A stretch of DNA of 64,000 nucleotides, from contig NZ_CP151657.1 of NCBI RefSeq assembly GCF_038405225.1, positions 1,798,001 through 1,862,000 on the forward strand, in the 5' to 3' direction. Position numbers and translations under genes: made by a program. The DNA comes from Arthrobacter citreus (GTDB lineage: Bacteria > Actinomycetota > Actinomycetes > Actinomycetales > Micrococcaceae). This document shows positions 26,044 through 33,939 of the stretch, one piece after another (position 1 is the stretch's first letter; each line of letters begins with the position of its first letter). The notes below the pieces were generated by a model. The model was not told the DNA's origin. It saw nothing but the letters and a program-made list of their open reading frames with translations, and ran no database searches.

Positions 26044-29000
26044 CTAACCCTGTGACGCAGCGCATACCGAGTGCCCGAGGGCCAGGCTCCGGTCACACCA
26101 CGCGGCGTCGGCCGGGTTGTGGGTGACAACGACGACGGACTTGCCGCGCAGGCCAGCCGTGAGGTCGGCCATCAGCTGCTCGCCGGCCTCGGCGTCCAGG
26201 TGGGCGGTGGGTTCGTCCAGGAGCACGACGTCGGCTTCGGTCAGGAGTGCGCGCGCGACGGCGAGCCGCTGGCGCTGTCCGCCGGAGAGGAAGTGGCCAC
26301 CGCCGCCCACGCGGGTGTCCAGGCCCTCCGGAAGCCCGGCGAGGAAGGGTCCCAGCCCCACGGCGTCGAGCGCTGCCGTCATTTCCGCATCGGTCGGCGC
26401 GTGCCGGCGGTCGCGGGCGAGCAGCAGGTTCCCGCGCAGCGTGGAGTCGAACAGGTGTGCCTCCTGCGGGCACCAGGCCATCCGCCGGGCCGCCGGCGGA
26501 AGGTCGGCGGCGGGAGCGCCGTTGATCCGGAAGGTGCCCTGCTGCGGCACCAGGAAGCCAAGCAGGACGCCCAGAAGTGTCGATTTTCCGCTGCCGGACG
26601 GCCCGGTGACGGCCAGCCAGCTGTCCGGGTACAGGTCCAGGTCCAGGTCCGTGAAGACCGGGGTTCCCTGGCCGGGATAGCTGTAGCTGACACCGCGCAG
26701 CTGGACTGTTTCCACGGGCTGCGCTGCGGAAGCCGTTTGCGTTTCCGGCGTTTCACCGTCCTGGGTTTCCAACGGCTCGACGTCGTCGGTTCCGAGGTCA
26801 GGCAGCACCTTGTCGCCCAGCGTGCGCCATGCCGTGAACTGCTGGATGGAACCGTTGACTGCCACGAAGGCTTCGATGAGGGCGAGCTGCATCAGGACAA
26901 CAACGGCGGCAACCGTGGCCGGCACTGAGTGCGCCACCGTCAGGATGTACAGCGATCCGAGCGAGCAGGCCAGCGCGGTCAGGGCATTGGCAAGGCCCTG
27001 GGCCCAGGCGCTGCGCCGTACTGCGGCGGAGGCGCGGGCATCCAGTTCCTGCTGCCCCGCAAAGACCTCCTCCGCGCTGCTGTTGGCCGTCAGGTCAGGA
27101 GCGGCGGAGAGCAGCCGGGCCATGGCGGACATGGACCGGGACTGCAGCCGCACGGTTGCCGCGCGTGCCGCGGCATCGGCACCGTGGGCCATCAGGGGAG
27201 CAATGACGAGGCCGACCACGCAGACGGCAATCTGCACCGGAAGCGCCTCGGGCAGCAGCAGGCCGGTCGCGATGCACGCGGCTACGGCCGTGAGGAACCC
27301 GGTCAACGGGGCAAAAACGACGCGCGGGGCAATATCCCGCAGTTCGTCGACGTCGCCGACCAGGCGCTCCAGGGCACCGCCGCCGCGGGCGAGGCGGCGC
27401 CAGCCTTCGGGGCGCTGCAGCAGCCCGTTCCAGAGCCGGATGCGGATGGAGTTGGTGGCGCGGAAGACGGCGTCGTGCAGCTGCAGCCGCTCAAGGTAAC
27501 GCAGGACGGAGCGGCCAATGCCGAAGAACCGGACACCGACGATCGCGGCGAGCAGCAGCAGGATGGGCGGCTGCTCGAAGGCGCGGACAATCAGCCAGCC
27601 GGACAGCGAGGTGAGAGCCACGGCAAAGAGCGTTGCTCCGGTGCCCAGCAACAGCGCCAGGAGGAACTGCCGGCTCCACGGGCGCAGGACCACGAGGTTC
27701 TTCCACAGGGGCTGGTGCTTCGGGTGGGTTTCGGTTTCCGCCAGCTCCTCCTGCCAGCGGACGGGGGCCGGTGCGGCGGAGTGCAGGGTGTCGGTGGTCG
27801 GGGCCGCCGGCGCGTCATGGCCGGAAGCCTGGCCGGGAACAGGGCCGGGAGTGGCCTCGGACGCGGTCTGCGCCGCAGCGGGACCGGAAGCGGACGGAAG
27901 CGTCTGCGGCAGGTCCGCACCGGCGTCGCGGTCTTCTGAGGACCACACCGGAATCACGCGGTCGGCGATGGAGGCCGCGGCCTGATCATGGGCCACCAGC
28001 AGGACGGTGACCGAACCGCGCAGGCTGTTCAGGGCCCGGATCACGGCGCCGGCACTGCTGGAGTCCAGATGAGCCGTGGGCTCGTCGGCGAGCAGCAGGC
28101 GCACCTGGGGCTGTGAGGCAACCCGGGCCAGGGCGCGGGCGACCGCGACGCGGCGCTGCTCCCCCGGGCTCAGGTCAGCCGTGCGGGTGTCCAGCAGGTG
28201 CAGGGCATCAATGGCGGTCAGCGCCTCCACGGCTGCCTGCCGGCCTTCTTCTCCGTTCAGCCCCGAGTACAGGGCAATCTCGGCTGCCGTGGTCTCTTCC
28301 ACCAGCACCGGGTGCTGGGGGATCCAGGCAATGCCGGCCCGCTCGACGCCGGTAACGGTGCCTTCGATCATGGTGTCGCCGCCGCTGCGGCGCAAGCCGG
28401 CGAGCGCCTCCAGCACTGAGGTCTTGCCGGTGCCGGACGCACCGGTCAGCGCGGCGATGCTGCCGGCGGGCACACTGAAACTCAGGTCAGCGACGGCAGG
28501 CTTCGGCCGTCCGGCATACCGGATGGTCAGCCCCGAAACGGTCACTGCGGTTCCCGCCGGGAAACCTGGACCGGCGGGCAGCGCGGCGGTTCCCGGCACC
28601 AGCGGCACCGCGGCGGGAGCATCGAGAACGGCGTTGGTCCGCTTCAGGGCCTCCAGGCCGTCTTCGCTGGCATGGTGTGCGGTGCCCAGATCGCGCAGCG
28701 GCTGATAGCACTCCGGTGCCAGGATCAGCGCCAGCAGGCCCAGCTCCAGGGACATGGATCCGTTGACCAGGCGCACGCCGATGACCACGGCAACCAGGGC
28801 CACCGAAATGGTGGCAATCAGTTCCAGCGCCAGGGATGACAGGAACGCCACGCGGAGGGTTTCCAGTGTGCGGGTGCGGTAGTTGTCGGCAACATCGCGC
28901 AGTGCCCGGGTCTGGGCGTGGGCACGGCCCAGGCCCACGAGGACCGGCAGGCCCCTGGCAAGCTCGAGCATGTTGTCGGAGAGCCGGTTCAGGGCGTCAA

Positions 29001-29544
29001 CGGCTGCCGCGGTCTTGTCGCCGGTGTGCAGGCCGATGAGGATCATGAACACCGGGATCAGCGGCACGGTCAGGACCACCACCAGCGCACTGAGCCAGTC
29101 CGCCGACAGGATACGCAGCCCCACCAGCAGGGGCACGACGGCGCAGGTCACCAGGGCGGGCAGGTACTTGGCGTAGTAGTTGTCCAGGCCGTCGAGTCCA
29201 CGGGTGATCAGCACGCTCAGCGCGCCGCTGCCCATGCCCGGCACGCTGCCGCCGTCGTCCAGCGCCCGGGATGTCAGCGATGCGCGCAGCTCCTCCTTGA
29301 CACCTGCCGCGGCGCGCTGCGAAACGGTGTCCGTCCCCCAGACGGCGAGTGAACGCAGCACGGCGCCGGCAATGCCATTGGCCAGTACCCACCGCCAGTC
29401 CGGTTCACCGGTGGCCAGTCCGGCCACGCCTGCGGCCACACCGGTGGCGAGCAGCACCAGGCCTGCGGCCTTGACCGCGGCCAGGAGTCCGAGGAGGTAC
29501 AGCGCGCGCCGGCTGGCGGCACTGACGGGAAGCACCGGTTTCAT
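26044..29544 (-). CDS. cydDC: Fused CydD-CydC thiol-reductant ABC exporter
   Basis: Exports glutathione or cysteine-type reductants to the outside, needed for assembly of cytochrome bd. One 1166-residue chain holds a CydD-like half (membrane domain about 1-320, ATPase with GASGTGKTSV near residue 370 and LSPGEQRRVAVARAL) and a CydC-like half (membrane domain about 610-880, ATPase with GPSGSGKSTL near residue 985 and LSGGQRQRLAVARALL). A Pro/Ala-rich linker joins them. The signature in the first half is LSPGE, not LSGGQ. It overlaps cydB by 4 bases. Fusions like this are known in actinobacteria. Confidence 0.92.
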   Translation of the reverse strand: MKPVLPVSAASRRALYLLGLLAAVKAAGLVLLATGVAAGVAGLATGEPDWRWVLANGIAGAVLRSLAVWGTDTVSQRAAAGVKEELRASLTSRALDDGGSVPGMGSGALSVLITRGLDGLDNYYAKYLPALVTCAVVPLLVGLRILSADWLSALVVVLTVPLIPVFMILIGLHTGDKTAAAVDALNRLSDNMLELARGLPVLVGLGRAHAQTRALRDVADNYRTRTLETLRVAFLSSLALELIATISVALVAVVIGVRLVNGSMSLELGLLALILAPECYQPLRDLGTAHHASEDGLEALKRTNAVLDAPAAVPLVPGTAALPAGPGFPAGTAVTVSGLTIRYAGRPKPAVADLSFSVPAGSIAALTGASGTGKTSVLEALAGLRRSGGDTMIEGTVTGVERAGIAWIPQHPVLVEETTAAEIALYSGLNGEEGRQAAVEALTAIDALHLLDTRTADLSPGEQRRVAVARALARVASQPQVRLLLADEPTAHLDSSSAGAVIRALNSLRGSVTVLLVAHDQAAASIADRVIPVWSSEDRDAGADLPQTLPSASGPAAAQTASEATPGPVPGQASGHDAPAAPTTDTLHSAAPAPVRWQEELAETETHPKHQPLWKNLVVLRPWSRQFLLALLLGTGATLFAVALTSLSGWLIVRAFEQPPILLLLAAIVGVRFFGIGRSVLRYLERLQLHDAVFRATNSIRIRLWNGLLQRPEGWRRLARGGGALERLVGDVDELRDIAPRVVFAPLTGFLTAVAACIATGLLLPEALPVQIAVCVVGLVIAPLMAHGADAAARAATVRLQSRSMSAMARLLSAAPDLTANSSAEEVFAGQQELDARASAAVRRSAWAQGLANALTALACSLGSLYILTVAHSVPATVAAVVVLMQLALIEAFVAVNGSIQQFTAWRTLGDKVLPDLGTDDVEPLETQDGETPETQTASAAQPVETVQLRGVSYSYPGQGTPVFTDLDLDLYPDSWLAVTGPSGSGKSTLLGVLLGFLVPQQGTFRINGAPAADLPPAARRMAWCPQEAHLFDSTLRGNLLLARDRRHAPTDAEMTAALDAVGLGPFLAGLPEGLDTRVGGGGHFLSGGQRQRLAVARALLTEADVVLLDEPTAHLDAEAGEQLMADLTAGLRGKSVVVVTHNPADAAWCDRSLALGHSVCAASQG

Positions 29545-30560
29545 TGGGCGTTCACCGTGTGGGCTGCCGGGATGGCTTCAGCCGTGATGCGCTTGCGGAA
29601 CACCCAGTAGGTCCAGCCCTGGTACAGCACCACCACGGGCAGGCCGAAGAGTGAGACCCAGGAGATCACGGTCAGTGTGTAGTCCGAAGACGATGCGTTG
29701 TCGACGGTCAGGCTCCAGGCCGGATCCAGTGTCGATGGCAGCACGTTCGGATACAGCGAGGCGAAAATGGTGAACACTCCGGCCACCAGGAACAGGCCCA
29801 TCCAGATGAAGCTCCAGCCGTCGCGTCCGCGGCGGGCCATGATCCAGGACAGTGCCACGGCCACCACGGCGAGCACCAGCGGAATCAGGGTCAGCGCCTT
29901 GCCGTTCTGCAGCTGCACCACAATGGCCCAGGCGGCCATGGGCAGCACGCCCAGGGGCAGCCAGCGGACGACTGCGCGGCGGGCCCGCACCTGGATGTCG
30001 CCGCGGGTCTTCAGGGCCAGGAACACGCAGGCGTGCACCAGGCAGAAGGCCACCACGGCCAGGCCGCCCAGGACGGCGTAGCCGTTGAACCACGCGAACG
30101 CACCGCCCACCCGGTCGCCGTTCTCGTTCAGCGGCAGGCCGGTGGTGGTTAGGGCCAGCGCGGCCCCCACACCGAAGGCGGAGACGAAGGAACCAAGCGC
30201 CATGGCCCAGTCCCAGCGGTTGCGCCAGCGGTCATCGTTGTGCTTGCCGCGGTACTCGATGGACACGGCCCGGAAGATCAGGCCCAGCAGGACGAAGACC
30301 AGCGGAAGGTACAGGGCCGAAAACAGTGCGGCGTACCAGAGCGGGAAGGTGGCAAAGGTCATGGCTCCGGCGGTGATGAGCCAGACCTCGTTGCCGTCCC
30401 AGACCGGGCCGATGGTGTTGAGCATGACCCGGCGGTCCTTCTCGCTGCGGCCCATGAGCTTCATGAGCATGCCGACACCGAGGTCGAATCCTTCCAGGAA
30501 CAGGTATCCGGTCCAGAGGAAGGCCAGGACGATGAACCAAAGGGTGGGTAGCGAAATCAC
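29541..30560 (-). CDS. cydB: Cytochrome bd oxidase subunit II
   Basis: Membrane subunit of the high-affinity quinol oxidase, 339 residues. It begins with the typical LPTLWFIVLAFLWTGYLFLEGFD (given here as LWFIVLAFLWTGYLFLEGF) and has FDLGVGML, GPVWDGNEVWLITAGAM and about eight hydrophobic spans. It is 36 bases downstream of cydA and overlaps cydDC, so cydA-cydB-cydDC is one operon. Confidence 0.95.
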   Translation of the reverse strand: MISLPTLWFIVLAFLWTGYLFLEGFDLGVGMLMKLMGRSEKDRRVMLNTIGPVWDGNEVWLITAGAMTFATFPLWYAALFSALYLPLVFVLLGLIFRAVSIEYRGKHNDDRWRNRWDWAMALGSFVSAFGVGAALALTTTGLPLNENGDRVGGAFAWFNGYAVLGGLAVVAFCLVHACVFLALKTRGDIQVRARRAVVRWLPLGVLPMAAWAIVVQLQNGKALTLIPLVLAVVAVALSWIMARRGRDGWSFIWMGLFLVAGVFTIFASLYPNVLPSTLDPAWSLTVDNASSSDYTLTVISWVSLFGLPVVVLYQGWTYWVFRKRITAEAIPAAHTVNAQ

Positions 30561-30596
30561 TTCTGTGCTCCAGACTGCTGAGTGGGCAAAGCCGGG

Positions 30597-32249
30597 TTAG
30601 TACGCAAAGCCGAGGACGTCGTCGGGCTGCTTGGTCTTGGTGCCTGTCCCGCCGCTGCCGTCGGAGCCGTCACTGCCGGATCCGTCGTCACCGCCGGCGG
30701 AATCCAAGCCGCCGGAGGAACCGCCGTCGTGCCCCTCACCGTGCAGGAGTTCGGGCATGGCCGAGGGAACACCACCCCGGGTGAACTTGAACAGCAGCCG
30801 CACTTCCACGATCAGCAGCGCCAGGTACACCAGGACGAAGGCTGCCAGCGAGAACAGCAGCTCGGCCCGCGAGACGCCCGGTGACACAGCCGAGGCGGTG
30901 AACATGAACACCTGGTCGATTCCGGTGAAGCTGGGGTTGGGTGCCACCACGAAGGGCTGGCGGCCCATTTCGGTGAAGATCCAGCCGGCGCTGTTGGCGC
31001 CGAAGGGTGCCAGGATGCCGAACACTGCCAGCCGCATGAGCCACTTGGACTGCGGCACGGTGCCCTTGCGGGTGACCCAGAGGGCCACGGCCGCGGCAGC
31101 TGCGGCAATGGCGCCAAAGCCGATCATGATGCGGAAACCCCAGTAGGTCACTGACATCACCGGCAGGTAGTCAATCTCGGTGCCGGCCTGCTCACCGTAC
31201 TTGGGGTCATCCGGAATGTGCGTGCCGTACGCCTCCTGGTACTCGGGGATCAGCGTGTTGACGCCCTTGACCTCGGTGTCGAAGTCGTTGTTCGCCAGGA
31301 AGGAGAGCAGCCCGGGGACCTCAATGACCGCGGTGACGTCGTCGCAGTTCTTCGCACCGACGTCGCCGATGGAGAGGATGGAGAAGGACGTGCCGTCATG
31401 GCATGCCGCTTCGGCGGCGGCCATCTTCATGGGCTGCTGGTCGAACATGAGCTTGCCCTGCAGGTCACCGGTGACGGCCGTGCCCGCGAAGGAAATCATG
31501 GCGACGACGGCGCCGATGCGCAGGGACTTGATCCAGACATTGTGGTCCGCCTTGTCGCGGCCAATCTCGGGGCGGGAACCAACGTTGACGGTGCCGTCCT
31601 CGTTCACGGTGTCGATGCCGTCCCGGCGCCGCTTCCAGAGGTGGTACCAGGCGATGCCCAGCAGGAACCCGCCGGCCACGGACAGGGCCGCGGTGATTTG
31701 GTGCGGGAAGGCCACCAGCAGCGTGTTGTTGGTCAGCACGGCCCAGATGTCGGTCAGCACCGGCCGGCCGTCAACCATTTCCACGCCAACGGGGTGCTGC
31801 ATCCAGGAGTTGGCCGCCAGGATGAAGTAGGCGGAGAGCACCGAGGCCAGCGTTGCGATCCAGATGGATGCCAGGTGTATTTTCTTCGGCAGCCGGTCCC
31901 AGCCGAAGATCCACAGGCCGAGGAACACGGACTCCGTGAAGAAGGCCAGGAGTGATTCCAGGGCCAGCGGGGCCCCGAACACGTCACCGACAAAGCGGCT
32001 GTATTCGCTCCAGGCCATGCCGAACTGGAATTCCTGCACCAAACCGGTGGCGACGCCCATGATGAAGTTGATCAGGAACAGCTTGCCCCAGAACTTGGTC
32101 ATCCGCAGGTATTCGTCTTTTCCCGTTCGGACCCACATCGTCTGGAGAGTGGCGACCACCAGCCCCAGGCCGATGGTCAGCGGCACCATGAGGAAGTGGT
32201 AGACAGTGGTGATGCCGAACTGCCAGCGGGCAATATCGAGTGCTTCCAA
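30597..32249 (-). CDS. cydA: Cytochrome bd oxidase subunit I
   Basis: Haem-carrying subunit that oxidises quinol and reduces O2 to water, 550 residues. Haem-ligand regions are readable: FGITTVYHFLMVP (haem d/b595 His) near the N terminus, a central His in the VAFPHQITAALSV region, and the family motif EMGRQPFVV. The Q-loop is of the short type. The C-terminal 45 or so residues after the last membrane helix are a Gly/Ser/Asp-rich tail not found in the E. coli protein, ending KQPDDVLGFAY. First gene of the cyd operon, divergent from blaI with two BlaI-type dyads between them. Confidence 0.95.
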   Translation of the reverse strand: MEALDIARWQFGITTVYHFLMVPLTIGLGLVVATLQTMWVRTGKDEYLRMTKFWGKLFLINFIMGVATGLVQEFQFGMAWSEYSRFVGDVFGAPLALESLLAFFTESVFLGLWIFGWDRLPKKIHLASIWIATLASVLSAYFILAANSWMQHPVGVEMVDGRPVLTDIWAVLTNNTLLVAFPHQITAALSVAGGFLLGIAWYHLWKRRRDGIDTVNEDGTVNVGSRPEIGRDKADHNVWIKSLRIGAVVAMISFAGTAVTGDLQGKLMFDQQPMKMAAAEAACHDGTSFSILSIGDVGAKNCDDVTAVIEVPGLLSFLANNDFDTEVKGVNTLIPEYQEAYGTHIPDDPKYGEQAGTEIDYLPVMSVTYWGFRIMIGFGAIAAAAAAVALWVTRKGTVPQSKWLMRLAVFGILAPFGANSAGWIFTEMGRQPFVVAPNPSFTGIDQVFMFTASAVSPGVSRAELLFSLAAFVLVYLALLIVEVRLLFKFTRGGVPSAMPELLHGEGHDGGSSGGLDSAGGDDGSGSDGSDGSGGTGTKTKQPDDVLGFAY

Positions 32250-32276
32250 GGGACGATTCCTTTACTCGGACCAGAA

Positions 32277-32293
32277 TTCTACAGAGCGTAGAA
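32277..32293. promoter_or_regulatory. Candidate BlaI operator A (cydA side)
   Basis: Dyad TTCTAC-AGAGC-GTAGAA, 28 bases upstream of the cydA start. Its arms are identical to those of operator B and to the site at 48391-48407. BlaI proteins of actinobacteria bind TAC/GTA dyads of this kind. Confidence 0.75.
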
Positions 32294-32333
32294 GTTCGTT
32301 CTTAATTTGATCGTAGAGCACTTGGGAAGAGTT

Positions 32334-32350
32334 TTCTACGTGATGTAGAA
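32334..32350. promoter_or_regulatory. Candidate BlaI operator B (blaI side)
   Basis: Dyad TTCTAC-GTGAT-GTAGAA, 120 bases upstream of the blaI start and 57 bases from operator A (start to start). A possible half site, CGTAGA, lies between them near 32312. Confidence 0.75.
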
Positions 32351-32469
32351 CCAACGCCGAAAAGCCTGTACATTAGACACACCACACCTCCTCTGTACCG
32401 GCCGGCAGTGCACGCCGTCCGCGGTGAGTGGAGGTTTTTGATTTGTGTGATGCGAAGGACGGAACACGG

Positions 32470-32847
32470 ATGGCCACCCTCGGCGAGCTGGAACGGGCAA
32501 CAATGGATCTCCTGTGGGAGTCTCCGGAGGCAGCCAGTGCGAATGAACTGCGTGAAAAACTGGCTCAGGCCAACCCCGGGGCAGGCACAGGATCCGGCAA
32601 GGGCCTGGCCGTAACCACCATCCTCACGGTGCTGTCACGGCTGGAAAAGAAGGGCCTGGTTGCACGGGAGCGGAACATCCGTCCGCACCGTTACCGTGCC
32701 GTCACCACCAAGGCCGAGCACACCGCCGAACTGATGCATGAGGTTCTCGGCTCGGTGAGCGACCGTGAAGCCGTGCTGGCCAGGTTCATCGGCTCCGTAT
32801 CAGTGACGGAAGCCGAGACGCTCCGGCGGCTCCTCGGCGGCGCCTGA
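32470..32847 (+). CDS. blaI: BlaI/MecI-family transcriptional repressor
   Basis: Winged-helix repressor of 125 residues (LGELERATMDLLWESPEAAS, VTTILTVLSRLEKKGLVARER, then a dimerisation helix region). In this family an M56 metallopeptidase inactivates the repressor, and one is encoded 30 bases downstream. The start at 32470 (MATLGELE) is chosen because it fits the family and follows GGACGGA; an ATG 14 codons upstream is possible. It is divergent from cydA, and the shared dyads suggest that it controls both itself and the cyd operon. Confidence 0.9.
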   Translation: MATLGELERATMDLLWESPEAASANELREKLAQANPGAGTGSGKGLAVTTILTVLSRLEKKGLVARERNIRPHRYRAVTTKAEHTAELMHEVLGSVSDREAVLARFIGSVSVTEAETLRRLLGGA

Positions 32848-32877
32848 TCCGGTAGCCCCGCCTACTTTTCCGCCGCG

Positions 32878-33852
32878 GTGTTCTGGGCCTCATATTGCCT
32901 AGCCGCGCTGGCCCTCGTGCTGGCGTGGCCGGTGCCCATTGCCCTCTCCCGGGCCAAATGGCCGGCGCGGTCCCCCTTCACCGCCATGGTGCTGTGGCAG
33001 GCGATCGCCCTCGCCGGTGGCCTGTCCATGATCGGGTCCATGCTGACCTGGGGCCTTGAGCCCATTGGGAACAATCTCGTCTCGGCGCTGCACGGGTTAT
33101 GGAACATCCTGCTGGACCGGGCACCGGCCACAACCTTGGGACTGGTGCATGTCTTCGCCCTCAGCGCCGCCCTGCTGCTGACCGTCCATCTGGTCTTCAC
33201 TCTGCTGCTGACGTACTACCGCATCCGCCGCGGCCGACGCCGACACCGTGGCATGCTGACCCTGCTGAGCTCCCCCTCAGCCACCCGGCCCGCCACGGTG
33301 GTTATTAACCACCCGACGCCGGTGGCCTACTGCCTGCCCGGCGGGGCGCGTTCGGTCACCGTCCTGTCGGACGGACTGCTGGAGATGCTGTCGGATGAGG
33401 AACTCTCCGCGGTTCTCATCCACGAAAAAGCCCATTTGTCCCAGCGGCACCATCTACTGCTGTGGGCCTTTGCCGCGTGGCGGGCGGCCCTGCCCTGGCT
33501 GCCGACCTCACAATTGGCCCAGCAGTCAGTGAATGAGCTCATTGAGATGCTGGCCGACGACGAGGCCCTGCGCGCCGTGGATCCAGAGACCCTGATTCGG
33601 GCCGTGGCGATTGTGGGAACCGGCGCGCAGCCTGCCGAAGGAGGCCTTCAGGGCGCCGCCGCAAAGGCCCAGGGCGCGTCCCTGCTGGCCAGCCCCGACG
33701 AGCAGGAACAGCTGGGCACCGTGCGTCGCCTGAGCCGGCTGCTGACGCCCCTGCCACCGCTGCCGGGCTGGCAGCGGTGGGCGGTGCTGGTGGTCTCCGT
33801 GCTCCTGCTGGCCGTCCCCACCGCCCTGCTGATTGCGCCGGGGATGCTGTAG
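32878..33852 (+). CDS. M56-family (BlaR1-like) membrane metallopeptidase without sensor domain
   Basis: Integral membrane zinc protease of 324 residues. There are about three N-terminal membrane spans (1-25, 35-55, 88-115), a cytoplasmic catalytic domain with HEKAH (His182, Glu183, His186) and ELIEMLADDEAL (third ligand), and a C-terminal span (about 300-322). BlaR1 proteins carry a penicillin-binding sensor domain after the last span; here the chain ends at once, so the signal is not read in that way. It starts with GTG and no obvious ribosome-binding site. In frame with blaI after its TGA, so likely co-translated. Confidence 0.88.
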   Translation: MFWASYCLAALALVLAWPVPIALSRAKWPARSPFTAMVLWQAIALAGGLSMIGSMLTWGLEPIGNNLVSALHGLWNILLDRAPATTLGLVHVFALSAALLLTVHLVFTLLLTYYRIRRGRRRHRGMLTLLSSPSATRPATVVINHPTPVAYCLPGGARSVTVLSDGLLEMLSDEELSAVLIHEKAHLSQRHHLLLWAFAAWRAALPWLPTSQLAQQSVNELIEMLADDEALRAVDPETLIRAVAIVGTGAQPAEGGLQGAAAKAQGASLLASPDEQEQLGTVRRLSRLLTPLPPLPGWQRWAVLVVSVLLLAVPTALLIAPGML

Positions 33853-33939
33853 CCGCGTTAGTCCCTGTTGCCGCTGCTCCGGCCACTCTTGCCGCTCAGG
33901 CGCTCCGGCCGACTGCTCCCGGCGCTCTGGCCGCTTGAG

